From Glaciecola blandensis (GTDB lineage: Bacteria; Pseudomonadota; Gammaproteobacteria; Enterobacterales; Alteromonadaceae): 64,000 bases of DNA. Shown here one piece after another: positions 36,674 to 45,955 of this stretch. The position numbers and the translations under genes are program-made. The notes under the pieces were generated by a model, which was not told where the DNA came from, made no database searches, and saw nothing but the letters and a program-made list of their open reading frames with translations. Location of the stretch: positions 186,001 to 250,000 of the forward strand of contig NZ_JAVRIE010000006.1 in the NCBI RefSeq assembly GCF_031846165.1. Direction: 5' to 3'. How positions within the stretch are numbered: the first letter of the stretch is position 1; every line of letters starts with the position of its first letter.

Positions 36674-38290
36674 ATGTTTACACCGCAAAAAGCAATTAAT
36701 AAGACGGACGATGCCACTTTAGTGTTGATATCTTTAGGTGGCGATCGTGATGCGTTTTGTGAAATTGTGTCGCGCTATCAAAACTTATTATGCTCACTTG
36801 CCTTTGCCTCAATTGGCGATATCAAACAAAGCGAAGACCTAGCTCAAGAAGTGTTTATTGAGTCATGGCTAAAATTGCATACCTTACGTGAGCCAGAAAA
36901 ATTGAAACCTTGGCTGTGCGGAATTCTGCGATTCAAAATCAGCCATTATCTGCGAAAAGAAAAGAACCAACCTGCGACAGGTGCAGAAGATATTGAAGAA
37001 CAAATATTGACTGATTTTTCTTCGCTCAGTATGGAGAAGTCGGCGATAGAGCAACAAGAACAAGTACTGCTCTGGAATACCTTAAGCAATCTCGACATTA
37101 TTTACAGAGAACCATTAATTTTGTTTTATCGACAGCAACAGTCAATCGAACGCGTTGCCGATGAACTTGACTTGACGATTGATACAACCAAACAAAGACT
37201 CTCTCGTGGCAGAAAGCTATTGAAAACGGCCATGCTAAACTTTGTGGGCACCGCTCTAGATAAAAGCAAACCCGGGGCCGTCTTTACCGCAGGTGTTGCT
37301 GCGATGCTAACAGATGTGACTAAATCTGCATCTGCGGCTGCGCTGAGTGCCGGTTCAATGAAAACAGCTTCAACATTTAAGGCCGCAACCTTATTCACAC
37401 TGTTGGCGTCGTTTTCTGGTCTCATCAGTGCATTTTTTGGTTTACGTGCCGGTCTCTACCAATCAAGAACCGAGAGTGAGAGAAAGTTAACATACAAAGT
37501 AGTTGGCTTGTATATGATGTTTGCGCTTATCTGGCTTTCCGGCACTTATGCACTAAAACATATTGCATTGAACCAACCAGATGATGCAATTCTGTATACT
37601 CTCTTTGCCCATGCCTTGGTTTTCCTGTTTATTCTTAGTTACTTTTTACTTACCTTCGCAACACTGCATCAAGTCCAAGAGTTAAGGGCTAGGGAACGTA
37701 TATTTCAACCCGAAGCATTTTACAGGGAAATTGATCAGAAGGATTACAAAAGGCGAGAATACAAAAGTGCACTCAAATTGTTTGGCATTCCATTAATGCA
37801 CTTTCAATTTGGCACTCCCGAACATGGCGACTCCGCGGCAGTTGGATGGATTGCAGCTGGAAGCAAGGCATATGGCGTCATCTTCGCTTGGGGGCTTATT
37901 GCGGTGGCGCCCGTTAGCGTAGGGGTTATTTCAGTAGGTTTTTTTAGTATTGGTGCTGTTAGTCTAGGCCTTCTCAGCTTTGGCGCTGCTGCAATTGGGG
38001 GCCTCGCGTTTGGCTCATCCGCAATAGGATATAAAGCCTATGCTTCACTTTCATCTTTAGGTTGGGAAAGCGCTTTTAGCCACGGATTCTCCGTTGCACA
38101 CGAGGCTGCAATCGGTACATTTGCATACGCACATGAAGTTAATAATGAAATCGCTTATGAAGTTTCTAAGCTGTCTTTGTTTAGTAACGGCACTCACTGG
38201 ATTTCATTAACAATCGCATTTTTCGTGATTTTACCGGCTTACTTGCATTATAAAAATGTTCGCAAGCGGATGAAAAAAGATGACAAATAG
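36674..38290 (+). CDS. ECF-type sigma factor fused to a membrane domain
   Basis: Residues 1-185 form an ECF sigma-70 factor. Region 2 reads YQNLLCSLAF...QSEDLAQEVFIESWLKL and region 4 EPLILFYRQQQSIERVADELDLTIDTTKQRLSRGR. The remaining 350 residues are unusual for ECF factors: hydrophobic helices at about 235-257, 273-293, 308-330 and a final one at about 508-528. A Gly/Ser/Ala hydrophobic repeat (VGVISVGFFSIGAVSLGLLSFGA, about 410-450) lies between them. This suggests a membrane-tethered sigma factor. No separate anti-sigma gene is adjacent. It is divergent from the CIA30 gene. Confidence 0.85.
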   Translation: MFTPQKAINKTDDATLVLISLGGDRDAFCEIVSRYQNLLCSLAFASIGDIKQSEDLAQEVFIESWLKLHTLREPEKLKPWLCGILRFKISHYLRKEKNQPATGAEDIEEQILTDFSSLSMEKSAIEQQEQVLLWNTLSNLDIIYREPLILFYRQQQSIERVADELDLTIDTTKQRLSRGRKLLKTAMLNFVGTALDKSKPGAVFTAGVAAMLTDVTKSASAAALSAGSMKTASTFKAATLFTLLASFSGLISAFFGLRAGLYQSRTESERKLTYKVVGLYMMFALIWLSGTYALKHIALNQPDDAILYTLFAHALVFLFILSYFLLTFATLHQVQELRARERIFQPEAFYREIDQKDYKRREYKSALKLFGIPLMHFQFGTPEHGDSAAVGWIAAGSKAYGVIFAWGLIAVAPVSVGVISVGFFSIGAVSLGLLSFGAAAIGGLAFGSSAIGYKAYASLSSLGWESAFSHGFSVAHEAAIGTFAYAHEVNNEIAYEVSKLSLFSNGTHWISLTIAFFVILPAYLHYKNVRKRMKKDDK

Positions 38291-38408
38291 TGATGTTTTA
38301 GATGAGTTTTTATCGTTTTAACGCGCGCACGATTATTGCGTTTAGCAAACCTTTTTATATTTTTGTTTATTCATCATTCATCTTTCCCTAGTATGATGTC
38401 ATAAATGT

Positions 38409-38426
38409 ACTCTGACCCCTTTTTTT
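38409..38426 (-). repeat. Terminal fragment of the structured repeat element
   Basis: ACTCTGACCCCTTTTTTT matches the right end of the elements at 23234 and 28328, but no left end or stem is nearby. It stops at the base before the ATG of the next gene, so this gene has no ribosome site in its last 18 upstream bases. Confidence 0.65.
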
Positions 38427-39218
38427 ATGAAAGCAGTTTTAGTTTTTCTTAGCCTTATATTCTTACACTTAAGCTCTGCGGCTAATGCTGTGCAGGCACT
38501 CACGTCTGAGCAATTGAAGTTGATTGGCGAAAAGATTTATTTGAATGAAACAGGCGGTAAAGCAGAGCATTTGGTCGCTTGGAATGATGGTGAATCTTTT
38601 GCCAGTCTGGGCATTGGTCATTTTATTTGGTTTCCAGAAAACCTAGAAAGCCCGTTTACCGAAACTTTTCCGGGTTTAATTTCTTATTTTGAATCGCGCG
38701 ATGTAGCCGTTCCGCAATGGTTGCTTGCCGAGCGAGACTGCCCTTGGCAAACCAAACCGGCATTTTACAACGCACAAAATAGCGAAAAGATGATGTCGCT
38801 TCGCAAGCTCATGGCATCCACTTTTGAACAACAGGTCGAGTTCATTTATCAACGCATGCAAGGCGCGCTTGATACCATGTTAAATGAGCTTAACGATCCT
38901 GTGGAAAAATCCTTGGTAAACGAGCGATTTAAGGCACTAGCAGAAACTGAAGCCGGCATGTACGCGCTGATAGATTACGTTAACTTCAAAGGGGAAGGCA
39001 CCGCAGATTCAGAGAAATACCAAGGGCAAGGTTGGGGTTTATTACAAGTATTGCTCGCCATGGAAACAGATAAGAAAAACATTAATCAAGCGTTCACCAA
39101 AGCCTGCGGTGACATCCTCACTCGTCGAGTTGAAAATTCACCGCAGCAAGAAGTTGAGCAGCGTTGGTTAGCAGGATGGAAGCGTAGGTGCTCTACCTAC
39201 TCTTCCTTTCCAAACTAA
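38427..39218 (+). CDS. Secreted protein of unknown function, possibly lysozyme-like
   Basis: The 263-residue protein has a clear signal peptide (MKAVLVFLSLIFLHLSSAANA). The mature part contains NETGGKAEHLVAWNDGESF-SLGIGHF and later YVNFKGEG and YQGQGWGLLQVL. A Glu followed by a GIGH-like turn resembles the active-site region of phage-type lysozymes, so peptidoglycan hydrolysis is possible but unproven. Three Cys may form disulfides. The start directly follows a repeat-element fragment and lacks a ribosome site, so expression may be weak or altered. It converges on acuI with 8 bases between stops. Confidence 0.65.
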   Translation: MKAVLVFLSLIFLHLSSAANAVQALTSEQLKLIGEKIYLNETGGKAEHLVAWNDGESFASLGIGHFIWFPENLESPFTETFPGLISYFESRDVAVPQWLLAERDCPWQTKPAFYNAQNSEKMMSLRKLMASTFEQQVEFIYQRMQGALDTMLNELNDPVEKSLVNERFKALAETEAGMYALIDYVNFKGEGTADSEKYQGQGWGLLQVLLAMETDKKNINQAFTKACGDILTRRVENSPQQEVEQRWLAGWKRRCSTYSSFPN

Positions 39219-39226
39219 CTTAGAGG

Positions 39227-40210
39227 TTATGACTTCAGGTCAACGATAACACGCCCTCTCACGTTCCCCGCGAGTAGCTCACCAGCAGTGTTCACCACAT
39301 CCTCAAGACCAATGACATGACTTATATCGTCAAAGTCACTCGCTTCGAGGAGTTCCGCCAAACGAGACCAAGCTTCTTCGCGATCAGCCAAAGGACGCAT
39401 CACACTATCAATACCACGTAATGTGATCCCGCGAAGGATAAACGGTGCCACACTAGCTGGAAAATCCATGCCCTGAGCAAGACCACAGGCAGCTACAGTG
39501 CCGCCATATTTGGTGCTCGCACACACATTTGCCAAAGTATGACTACCCACTGAATCAACTGCACCTGCCCAACGTTCGCGCGCCATTGGACGGCCTGGTT
39601 CAGATAACGCATTGCGATCAATAATGTCACTGGCACCCAAGGCTTTTAAGTACTCGCTTTCTGCGGGTCTTCCCGTAGAAGCAACGACGGTATAACCCAG
39701 TTTAGATAGCAACTTTATTGCATAACTTCCTACTCCACCATTTGCGCCGGTGACAAGAATTTCGCCTTTATCTGGCGTCACGCCATCTTTTTCTAAAGCG
39801 ATCACACATAGCATGGCAGTATAACCCGCTGTACCAACTGCCATGGCTTGTTGTGCTGAAATTCCATGAGGTAATTTAATTAACCAGTCGCTTTTTAAAC
39901 GTGCTTTTTCTGCCAAACCACCACAATGTACTTCACCCACACCAAAGCCGTTCAGAAGAACTTTGTCACCCACTGCAAACTTAGTATTTTCGCTTGAAGT
40001 CACCGTCCCAACCAAATCGATACCAGGGATCATCGGGAATGACCTCACAACTGGACTTTTACCCGTAATCGCCAAACCATCTTTGTAGTTCAGCGTGCTG
40101 TAACTCACATCAACACTAACATCACCTTCTGGCAATACTGAATCGTCAATGTCTTGTAATTGTGCTGTGTACTGGTCGTCATCTTTCTGAATCAAAATAC
40201 CTTTAAACAT
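39227..40210 (-). CDS. acuI: Acryloyl-CoA reductase, MDR family
   Basis: This 327-residue NADPH-dependent medium-chain reductase belongs to the YhdH/AcuI group. Typical segments are YSTLNYKDGLAITGKSPV, PMIPGIDLVGTV, the nucleotide-binding VTGANGGVGSYAIKLLSKLG and AVDSVGSHTLA. AcuI detoxifies acryloyl-CoA, notably in DMSP breakdown by marine bacteria. No dmd/ddd genes are in the window, so the role in DMSP use is inference. A leftward promoter must lie in 40211-40460. Confidence 0.9.
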   Translation of the reverse strand: MFKGILIQKDDDQYTAQLQDIDDSVLPEGDVSVDVSYSTLNYKDGLAITGKSPVVRSFPMIPGIDLVGTVTSSENTKFAVGDKVLLNGFGVGEVHCGGLAEKARLKSDWLIKLPHGISAQQAMAVGTAGYTAMLCVIALEKDGVTPDKGEILVTGANGGVGSYAIKLLSKLGYTVVASTGRPAESEYLKALGASDIIDRNALSEPGRPMARERWAGAVDSVGSHTLANVCASTKYGGTVAACGLAQGMDFPASVAPFILRGITLRGIDSVMRPLADREEAWSRLAELLEASDFDDISHVIGLEDVVNTAGELLAGNVRGRVIVDLKS

Positions 40211-40461
40211 AAAATCTCCGCTGTGGTTTGAAGAATCACAAGTGTGATCGTTGAGTATAGTTAGTTTATTTCAAACAGCTAATACCACCTTGGTAGCACT
40301 CAAGCAAACTGCTGTTATACATAGGTTTTTCCTATTAGCAATCGCTCCTGTCACACTTATCACATCAAATCGACCTTTCATCCCAAAGCACTATTTTTAC
40401 CCATTCAAACTCGTATGATAAAACTGTTACCTACTTCTAATCCCTAGACACTAGGTACTTG

Positions 40462-40488
40462 AGAGGGCTAGTTTAGCCCTCTTTTTTT
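40462..40488 (+). terminator. Orphan rightward terminator
   Basis: A 9-bp stem AGAGGGCTA/TAGCCCTCT with a 3-base loop is followed by seven T. No rightward gene lies upstream because acuI runs left from 40210. It may end a small untranslated RNA. Confidence 0.75.
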
Positions 40489-40550
40489 ATGCCCTCATTC
40501 CAAGTCTGTCTACTCATCGCAACACCTTGAAGACACTAAAATAAAACCAT

Positions 40551-40589
40551 AAAAAACGGAGCTCAATATTGCTATTGGCTCCGTTTTTT
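40551..40589 (-). terminator. Terminator of the 988-aa receptor gene
   Basis: A 12-bp stem AAAAAACGGAGC/GCTCCGTTTTTT is topped by a smaller CAATA/TATTG hairpin. A-rich and T-rich flanks make it potentially bidirectional. It sits 13 bases after the receptor stop. Confidence 0.85.
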
Positions 40590-40602
40590 GATCTTGAGGG
40601 TA

Positions 40603-43569
40603 CTAGAAAGTGAAACTTACGCCCACCTTATAAATGCGCCCTAAAGTATCAAATTGACTTGGGAAAGTATTACCCGAGTTTGCTCGAGTTGCACCAATCT
40701 GGTTGCCCAGCACAGGTGGATCTTTCTTCAACATATTGTCGATACCAGCGGTTACTACTGCCCAATCCGTTACGTTGTAGCTAGCGAACAGGTCAAAATA
40801 GTCATACGAATCAATCTTTCTGAATGCTTCGAACCTGCCAGCTGCTTCTGGCAACTCCACATCAATTGAGTTGATATGTCTCCACTGCAAGGACACTGTT
40901 AACTCGTCCATTGTCCACGTAGTACGCTGTATCCAACGTAAATCTGAAATCGGCGTACAGCTTGTTCCGTAGAAGCCCTTACAATCAATAACTGGTACGT
41001 TATCAGAACTTTGAGACTCTTGTGTTAAATACTTATTTATATTCCCTGAGAAATTTAAGTCGCCGTATTCATCAAGGTCAAAACCAACATTAAAGGTAAT
41101 CTCTAAACCTTCAGCTCTTAAGAACTTCAAGTTACTAGTGAATAAGTTAACACCAGCTGAACTCCCGGTTAGATCTCCTCCAACACGATTTATCTTCGAA
41201 CATTCACCTTCAAGTCCTTGTATATAGCAAGAATCAAGGACTTCCTGAGCGGAGAAGTTGCCGATAATATCTTTGATATCTATGTCGTAGTAATCGGCTG
41301 ACACAGTGAAACTTGAGAAAGTGTCAAAGTCTGGAGTCCAAACAAAGCCAGCGGTAGTGGTATCAGCTTCTTCTGGACCAGGCGGGTTTTGAGGGTCGCT
41401 ACCAGCAAAGGTGTTAATTTGGCCAGAAATAATATCCGGTATAACACCGACTTGTGCAGCAGACATACCTGTTGAAATACAGAGTTGGCGAAGTCTATCG
41501 TCAATATTCGTGGCATTCTCAACAGAACAAGGGTCTAAAGTGGCGTTGCTCAAACCTGAAGTTACCGGAGAAGACAATTCCGCAATATTAGGTGCGCGAT
41601 TAGCACGCTGCTTCATCACTCTTACAAGCAACTCATCAACCGGTCGCCAATTCACGCCATATTTCCATGAATCGGTAGTACCAATAGTGTCGTAGTCTGA
41701 GGTTCTAAAGCCAAGTTCCAAATCGATCTTCTCAGCAAATGCGGCACCGTCTACAAGCGGCAATAATGCTTCGAAATAGATGTCTTGTGTACTGTAACCA
41801 CCTTTAATTGGTAGTAGATTACCACCAGCGCCACCCTGACAACTTGCTGGAGCAAGTTTTAGACATTCATCAGGCTCTAGCAAGCCAGTTTCATTCCGAA
41901 ATTCGAAACCGAAACTCATCGATAGCGGTGCATCAGCTGTCGGCAACGAAATCGCATCTACCGGACCAGTGAAAACCACGGAGCCAATCTCTTGCTCATA
42001 CTTTTGTTGTTGAATGGCAATAGCTCTCGCAAAGCCAGCCTGCTCTTCGGTAATCGTACCAAAACCACCAAACAGATCGATAGGCACACAAGTACCACCG
42101 GAAGCACATGTTACGCCATCTCGCGTATCAAGCGCTGCTTGAATATTGGGTAAATTTGTATATCCATCACGAACAGTTGTTCGGTTTGATTCACCGTATT
42201 GGTAGGACACATCATATTCCCAGCCATCATAAATCTCACCACGTACGCCTAAATTTAACTGCCAGATGTCTGAATCAAATCGTTCAGTTCGTGGGCCAAG
42301 TTCCAAGGTTCTTCTGCGCAAGCGCACATTTAAGGAGTCCTCAGAATCTACAACACCATTCGCGTTAGCATCAGTCCAACTGCCGCCATCTACTAAGGAG
42401 CCGCCAGCCACTGCATCGTTCGCACCATCTAATATCCATTGTAAAGCTTGGTCGCTAATAAATGGATTATAAAGTGGTAGATCAAATGCAGCGCCGAAAG
42501 TACCCGAAGGAGCTACTTGTTGATCAACTGAACTGTTTGAATAATTAAATGACGCATAAACTTCGGCATTGTCATTAATCGTGTAGTGGGCCAAGGCAGT
42601 TGCTGAGTATCGTTGCGCTGGTGTTTGATAGAAATTGAACGGGTTGAAGTTAAAACGACTACATTGATCACCCAAGGTTCTGTCGTCTCTAAATTGTCCA
42701 GATACGCCGGTACCAATCAGCTCAAAGCGGGTAGGAATTGCGGTTGTTGATCCACTGCCATTCACAAAATCTACAACATTCGGGCCACCACAACCAGCGA
42801 CGGGTTCAGCTGGCGTTTGCCCTGCAAGAAATTCAGAATAGCCAGCGCCAGTATTTGAGTTAATACCTAGCTGCCCAAGCGGTCTTTGGCCCAATCGAAT
42901 AGCCTCACGCTCGAACCAAGATATAGATAAAACGGCATTTCCACGATCATCATCAAAATTGGAACCTAAGGTTAAGGCAATGCTGTCTTGATCACCATCC
43001 GACTCATCCGTTTGTGAGTGATTCATTGACAACGAAACACCTTCGAAATCTTTCTTTAGGATAACGTTTATTGCGCCTGCTACAGCGTCTGAACCATAAA
43101 CGGCGGAAGCTCCACCAGTTACCACATCAATTCGCTCAATTAAGGCCGTTGGAATGTTAGTTGTATCGACTTGACCATTAAAGTTAAACGGCACCATTCG
43201 CTTGCCCTCTAAAAGAACAAGGTTTCGCTGTGCACCTAGCCCTCGAAGATCAATCGTTGCAGCACCCGCGGTACCGTTATTGGCGTTACTACCATCCGCA
43301 GGAATGGTGGAAGGTAATGCTCGTAATACACGCTCAAATTCTGGTGTTTGTGCGAATGTAATTTCTTCTTCGCCGATAGAAATAATTGGACTTGTCGATT
43401 CAATACCTGGTGCTCGAATTCGACTGCCAGTAACAGAGATTTTCTCTATGACTTTCTCTTCTGCCTCCGCAGTGTCTTGCGCGCTTGCCGTAGCGATAGT
43501 CATGCTTGACATAATACCCACGCAAAGCGCCAGACTGACCGAGTTGGCTAATTTTGACTTTGTAAACAT
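40603..43569 (-). CDS. Large TonB-dependent receptor
   Basis: This 988-residue outer-membrane receptor has a signal peptide (through about residue 30), a TonB-box-like EKISVTGSRI (about 43-52), and a plug with LRGLGAQRNLVLLEGKRMVPFNF and ERIDVVTGGASAVYGSDAVAGAINVILKK. A long barrel ends YKVGVSFTF with terminal Phe. It belongs to the large proteobacterial receptor class often used for glycans or peptides rather than siderophores; the ligand is unknown. GGGGAG precedes the ATG. It is divergent from a LytS/LytTR two-component pair. Confidence 0.92.
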   Translation of the reverse strand: MFTKSKLANSVSLALCVGIMSSMTIATASAQDTAEAEEKVIEKISVTGSRIRAPGIESTSPIISIGEEEITFAQTPEFERVLRALPSTIPADGSNANNGTAGAATIDLRGLGAQRNLVLLEGKRMVPFNFNGQVDTTNIPTALIERIDVVTGGASAVYGSDAVAGAINVILKKDFEGVSLSMNHSQTDESDGDQDSIALTLGSNFDDDRGNAVLSISWFEREAIRLGQRPLGQLGINSNTGAGYSEFLAGQTPAEPVAGCGGPNVVDFVNGSGSTTAIPTRFELIGTGVSGQFRDDRTLGDQCSRFNFNPFNFYQTPAQRYSATALAHYTINDNAEVYASFNYSNSSVDQQVAPSGTFGAAFDLPLYNPFISDQALQWILDGANDAVAGGSLVDGGSWTDANANGVVDSEDSLNVRLRRRTLELGPRTERFDSDIWQLNLGVRGEIYDGWEYDVSYQYGESNRTTVRDGYTNLPNIQAALDTRDGVTCASGGTCVPIDLFGGFGTITEEQAGFARAIAIQQQKYEQEIGSVVFTGPVDAISLPTADAPLSMSFGFEFRNETGLLEPDECLKLAPASCQGGAGGNLLPIKGGYSTQDIYFEALLPLVDGAAFAEKIDLELGFRTSDYDTIGTTDSWKYGVNWRPVDELLVRVMKQRANRAPNIAELSSPVTSGLSNATLDPCSVENATNIDDRLRQLCISTGMSAAQVGVIPDIISGQINTFAGSDPQNPPGPEEADTTTAGFVWTPDFDTFSSFTVSADYYDIDIKDIIGNFSAQEVLDSCYIQGLEGECSKINRVGGDLTGSSAGVNLFTSNLKFLRAEGLEITFNVGFDLDEYGDLNFSGNINKYLTQESQSSDNVPVIDCKGFYGTSCTPISDLRWIQRTTWTMDELTVSLQWRHINSIDVELPEAAGRFEAFRKIDSYDYFDLFASYNVTDWAVVTAGIDNMLKKDPPVLGNQIGATRANSGNTFPSQFDTLGRIYKVGVSFTF

Positions 43570-44016
43570 TGGTTTCTCCCCTGAGAACCGCTCACCGATC
43601 TAGCTGAAATTGGCGTAGCGATATTTTATTTTTATGTGAGCAAATTGGTTTGCCCAACTCTAAACTAGGCGCAAAGGTACGGTCTCACTAGGCACTATCC
43701 ACGAAACGACAAAACGATGTGACAAAAGGCATGAATTGCTGGATAAACGGGGGGAACTATTTTTGCTAAACAACAACGTTGTATGAGAAGCCATCTTAGT
43801 GATGGACGGAAAACTAAAGATAATCCACTGAATTTAATAACAAATTATTACAATTAGATACAATTTTTAGACATTTCCTTGAAGGCATAAGAATCAAGCC
43901 TTGGGGCCAAAGGTATCGAACATAGGGTGAAAAGGGGAGGTGCAAAAGTTGGCTAATTGAATAAAACACGTTTATGGTAATAAAAAGGATAAAAAATAAA
44001 CAAGTGATTGTGACCT
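43570..44016. other. Intergenic region between receptor and LytS kinase genes
   Basis: These 447 bases carry both divergent promoters, but neither could be placed with confidence. A short palindrome ACAACGTTGT lies at 43773-43782. A small rightward reading frame (43974-44231) overlaps the kinase gene and is not believed real. Confidence 0.4.
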
Positions 44017-45099
44017 ATGACAGAAATGCGAATGCTAAAGTCTCGATACTTTTGGTTGGCCAACAGTGCTTTTTGGGTAGCCGTGTTGGGCATTTTTGTT
44101 CATATTCAATATGGCACGGTGCTTGGCACTGCAGAAGAACTGTCTTGGGGAAGAACATGGGTCCTCATGAGCCCTTGGTTTTTAACATGGATACCCGTTA
44201 CAGCAGTGATCTTCAAAGTAGTGAGTCATAACGCTCGTCGCGACCAACACCTAGCTGCAAAAATTCTGAGTCATGCGGTTTGGGCGGGCTTACTCCTATC
44301 GTTTTACTGGCTCTTTTGCAGCTCTATTAGAATACTGCTACGAGATGATAGTCTTAGCGATTTATGGGATGTCTCAACCCATATATTCACTAATAGTGCT
44401 CAGCTTGATGTTGCAATATACGTGGGTGTTCTTGTCATTGCTCTTAGTATCAATTTCTACCACAGAGCCATGCAAGAAAGCATGGAACTGCGTCGCGTGC
44501 AAAATGATCTAGTACAAGAGCAGCTCAAGGCATTACGGACTCAGCTCAACCCGCACTTCCTATTCAATACCTTAAATACAATCGCTAGTTTGGTTCGATT
44601 AAAGAGAGAAAAAGATGCAGTAAGTGCCTTGTCTGAGCTCAGTATGATGCTACGAAAAATATTAGAAAACAAAGAACACACCGATATCAAAGTGAAGGAT
44701 GAGATCTCGTTTATCCAAAGCTACCTAACCATCCAAAAGATGCGCTTTGCAGACAAATTGAATACCAATATTAGCGTTGAGCCAGACTGTATGGAAATTG
44801 AAATACCCAATATGCTTTTACAGCCATTAGTTGAGAACGCAGTGCAACATGGCTCGCAAATGGAATCGAATAGCAACCCTGTCAATTTGAACATCACTCG
44901 CAGCGACAATGAGCTTATGTTCGTGTTAACCAATAAGATTTCAAGAGGTGATAAACACGATGGATTTGGCATCGGTTTGTCTACTACGAGGGAACGATTA
45001 AACCGCTTGTATCAGAAATTCAGACTAGAGCTAACGCCGCTGAATGACGGTGTGTTTCAAACAATTTTAGCCATACCCATAGGAGCAAAGGATGCTTAA
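44017..45099 (+). CDS. LytS/YehU-type sensor histidine kinase
   Basis: This 360-residue membrane kinase has about four hydrophobic helices in residues 10-150. They are followed by the His_kinase block LRTQLNPHFLFNTLNTIASL (phospho-acceptor His about residue 182) and an ATPase domain with LLQPLVENAVQHG and DGFGIGLSTTRERL. There is no extracellular sensing domain, so sensing is probably within the membrane. The last 8 bases overlap the LytTR regulator gene. Other in-frame ATGs at 44029 and 44035 are possible starts. Confidence 0.9.
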   Translation: MTEMRMLKSRYFWLANSAFWVAVLGIFVHIQYGTVLGTAEELSWGRTWVLMSPWFLTWIPVTAVIFKVVSHNARRDQHLAAKILSHAVWAGLLLSFYWLFCSSIRILLRDDSLSDLWDVSTHIFTNSAQLDVAIYVGVLVIALSINFYHRAMQESMELRRVQNDLVQEQLKALRTQLNPHFLFNTLNTIASLVRLKREKDAVSALSELSMMLRKILENKEHTDIKVKDEISFIQSYLTIQKMRFADKLNTNISVEPDCMEIEIPNMLLQPLVENAVQHGSQMESNSNPVNLNITRSDNELMFVLTNKISRGDKHDGFGIGLSTTRERLNRLYQKFRLELTPLNDGVFQTILAIPIGAKDA

Positions 45100-45847
45100 T
45101 ATACTGATCGCAGATGACGAACACTTAGCACGCGAAACCTTAAAACTGTTACTCAGCGAAATTCCATACATCGGCAAAGTGTATGAAGCAAAAGATGGCA
45201 CTGAAGCCCTTAAAATAGCACATGAAGTCGACCCAGATATTGTCTTGTTAGATGTCGAGATGCCTGGCTATTCTGGTTTGGAATTGGCGAAACATTTACC
45301 CGAGCGCAGTACAGTTGTTTTCGCCACCGCATACAATGATTACGCTGTTGAAGCCTTTGAGCTAAGTGCTGCAGATTATATTTTAAAACCTTTTGAAGAC
45401 GAACGTTTTGAGCTAGCTATAGAGCGTGCTGCAGAGCGCGTTCGGGACAAAGAGTCACAACATTTCCAAAGCCTTCAAGAAGCCTTTCAACAGCTGTTAA
45501 GAGAAAGGCAAAGTGAGTACCGAAAGCGTTTAGTGATTAAAGATCCGGGTCGAATTCGTCTAATTGATGTTGAAACGATCAACTATATCGCAGGCGCAGG
45601 TAACTACGCGGAAATTCATCTGAACGATGGCAAAACAGTCCTACATCGTGAGACCTTATGTGAGCTAGAAAAGCAACTGGACCCAAGTTTGTTTGTGCGT
45701 ATTCATCGATCATCGATCGTGCAACGAAAACATGTTGTAGAACTACGCCCAAATGACAAAGGTGATTACTCGGTAATTTTAGATTGTGGTGAAACCTTAA
45801 CTCTATCCAGACGAAATAGAGCGAAGTTAGATGAATTAACTTGTTGA
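45092..45847 (+). CDS. LytTR-family response regulator
   Basis: The 251-residue regulator has a receiver domain (residues 1-118, phospho-acceptor Asp in IVLLDVEMPGYSG, about residue 54) and a C-terminal LytTR DNA-binding domain (about 145-250, with YIAGAGNYAEIHL and RIHRSSIVQRKHV). It is partnered with the overlapping LytS-type kinase. The nearby divergent receptor is a plausible target. A bidirectional terminator follows at 45898. Confidence 0.93.
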   Translation: MLNILIADDEHLARETLKLLLSEIPYIGKVYEAKDGTEALKIAHEVDPDIVLLDVEMPGYSGLELAKHLPERSTVVFATAYNDYAVEAFELSAADYILKPFEDERFELAIERAAERVRDKESQHFQSLQEAFQQLLRERQSEYRKRLVIKDPGRIRLIDVETINYIAGAGNYAEIHLNDGKTVLHRETLCELEKQLDPSLFVRIHRSSIVQRKHVVELRPNDKGDYSVILDCGETLTLSRRNRAKLDELTC

Positions 45848-45897
45848 TGCTTCTCCATAAACTCTAGCGGCAGCTATGCTAGCCAAGACCCAAAGTA

Positions 45898-45927
45898 AAA
45901 AGCCACCTTAAATTGAGGTGGCTTTTC
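45898..45927. terminator. Bidirectional terminator between lytTR and katG
   Basis: An 11-bp stem AAAAGCCACCT/AGGTGGCTTTT with a 7-base loop has A-rich and T-rich flanks, so it can end both converging transcripts. Confidence 0.85.
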
Positions 45928-45955
45928 TATCAACAATCAAAAATAGTGAGAGCTA

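Larger units (their letters stand above)
40211..40602. other. Intergenic region with two terminators and a possible small RNA
   Basis: No gene was found. The stretch holds the divergent side of acuI, an orphan rightward terminator (40462-40488) and the receptor terminator (40551-40589). A short hairpin CCTAG-ACA-CTAGG just precedes the orphan terminator, and TATGAT at about 40413 could be a -10 box. Confidence 0.5.

Noticed and set aside
43974..44231. 85-codon frame overlapping the LytS kinase start
   Set aside because: Out-of-frame with an unmistakable kinase gene and not protein-like.
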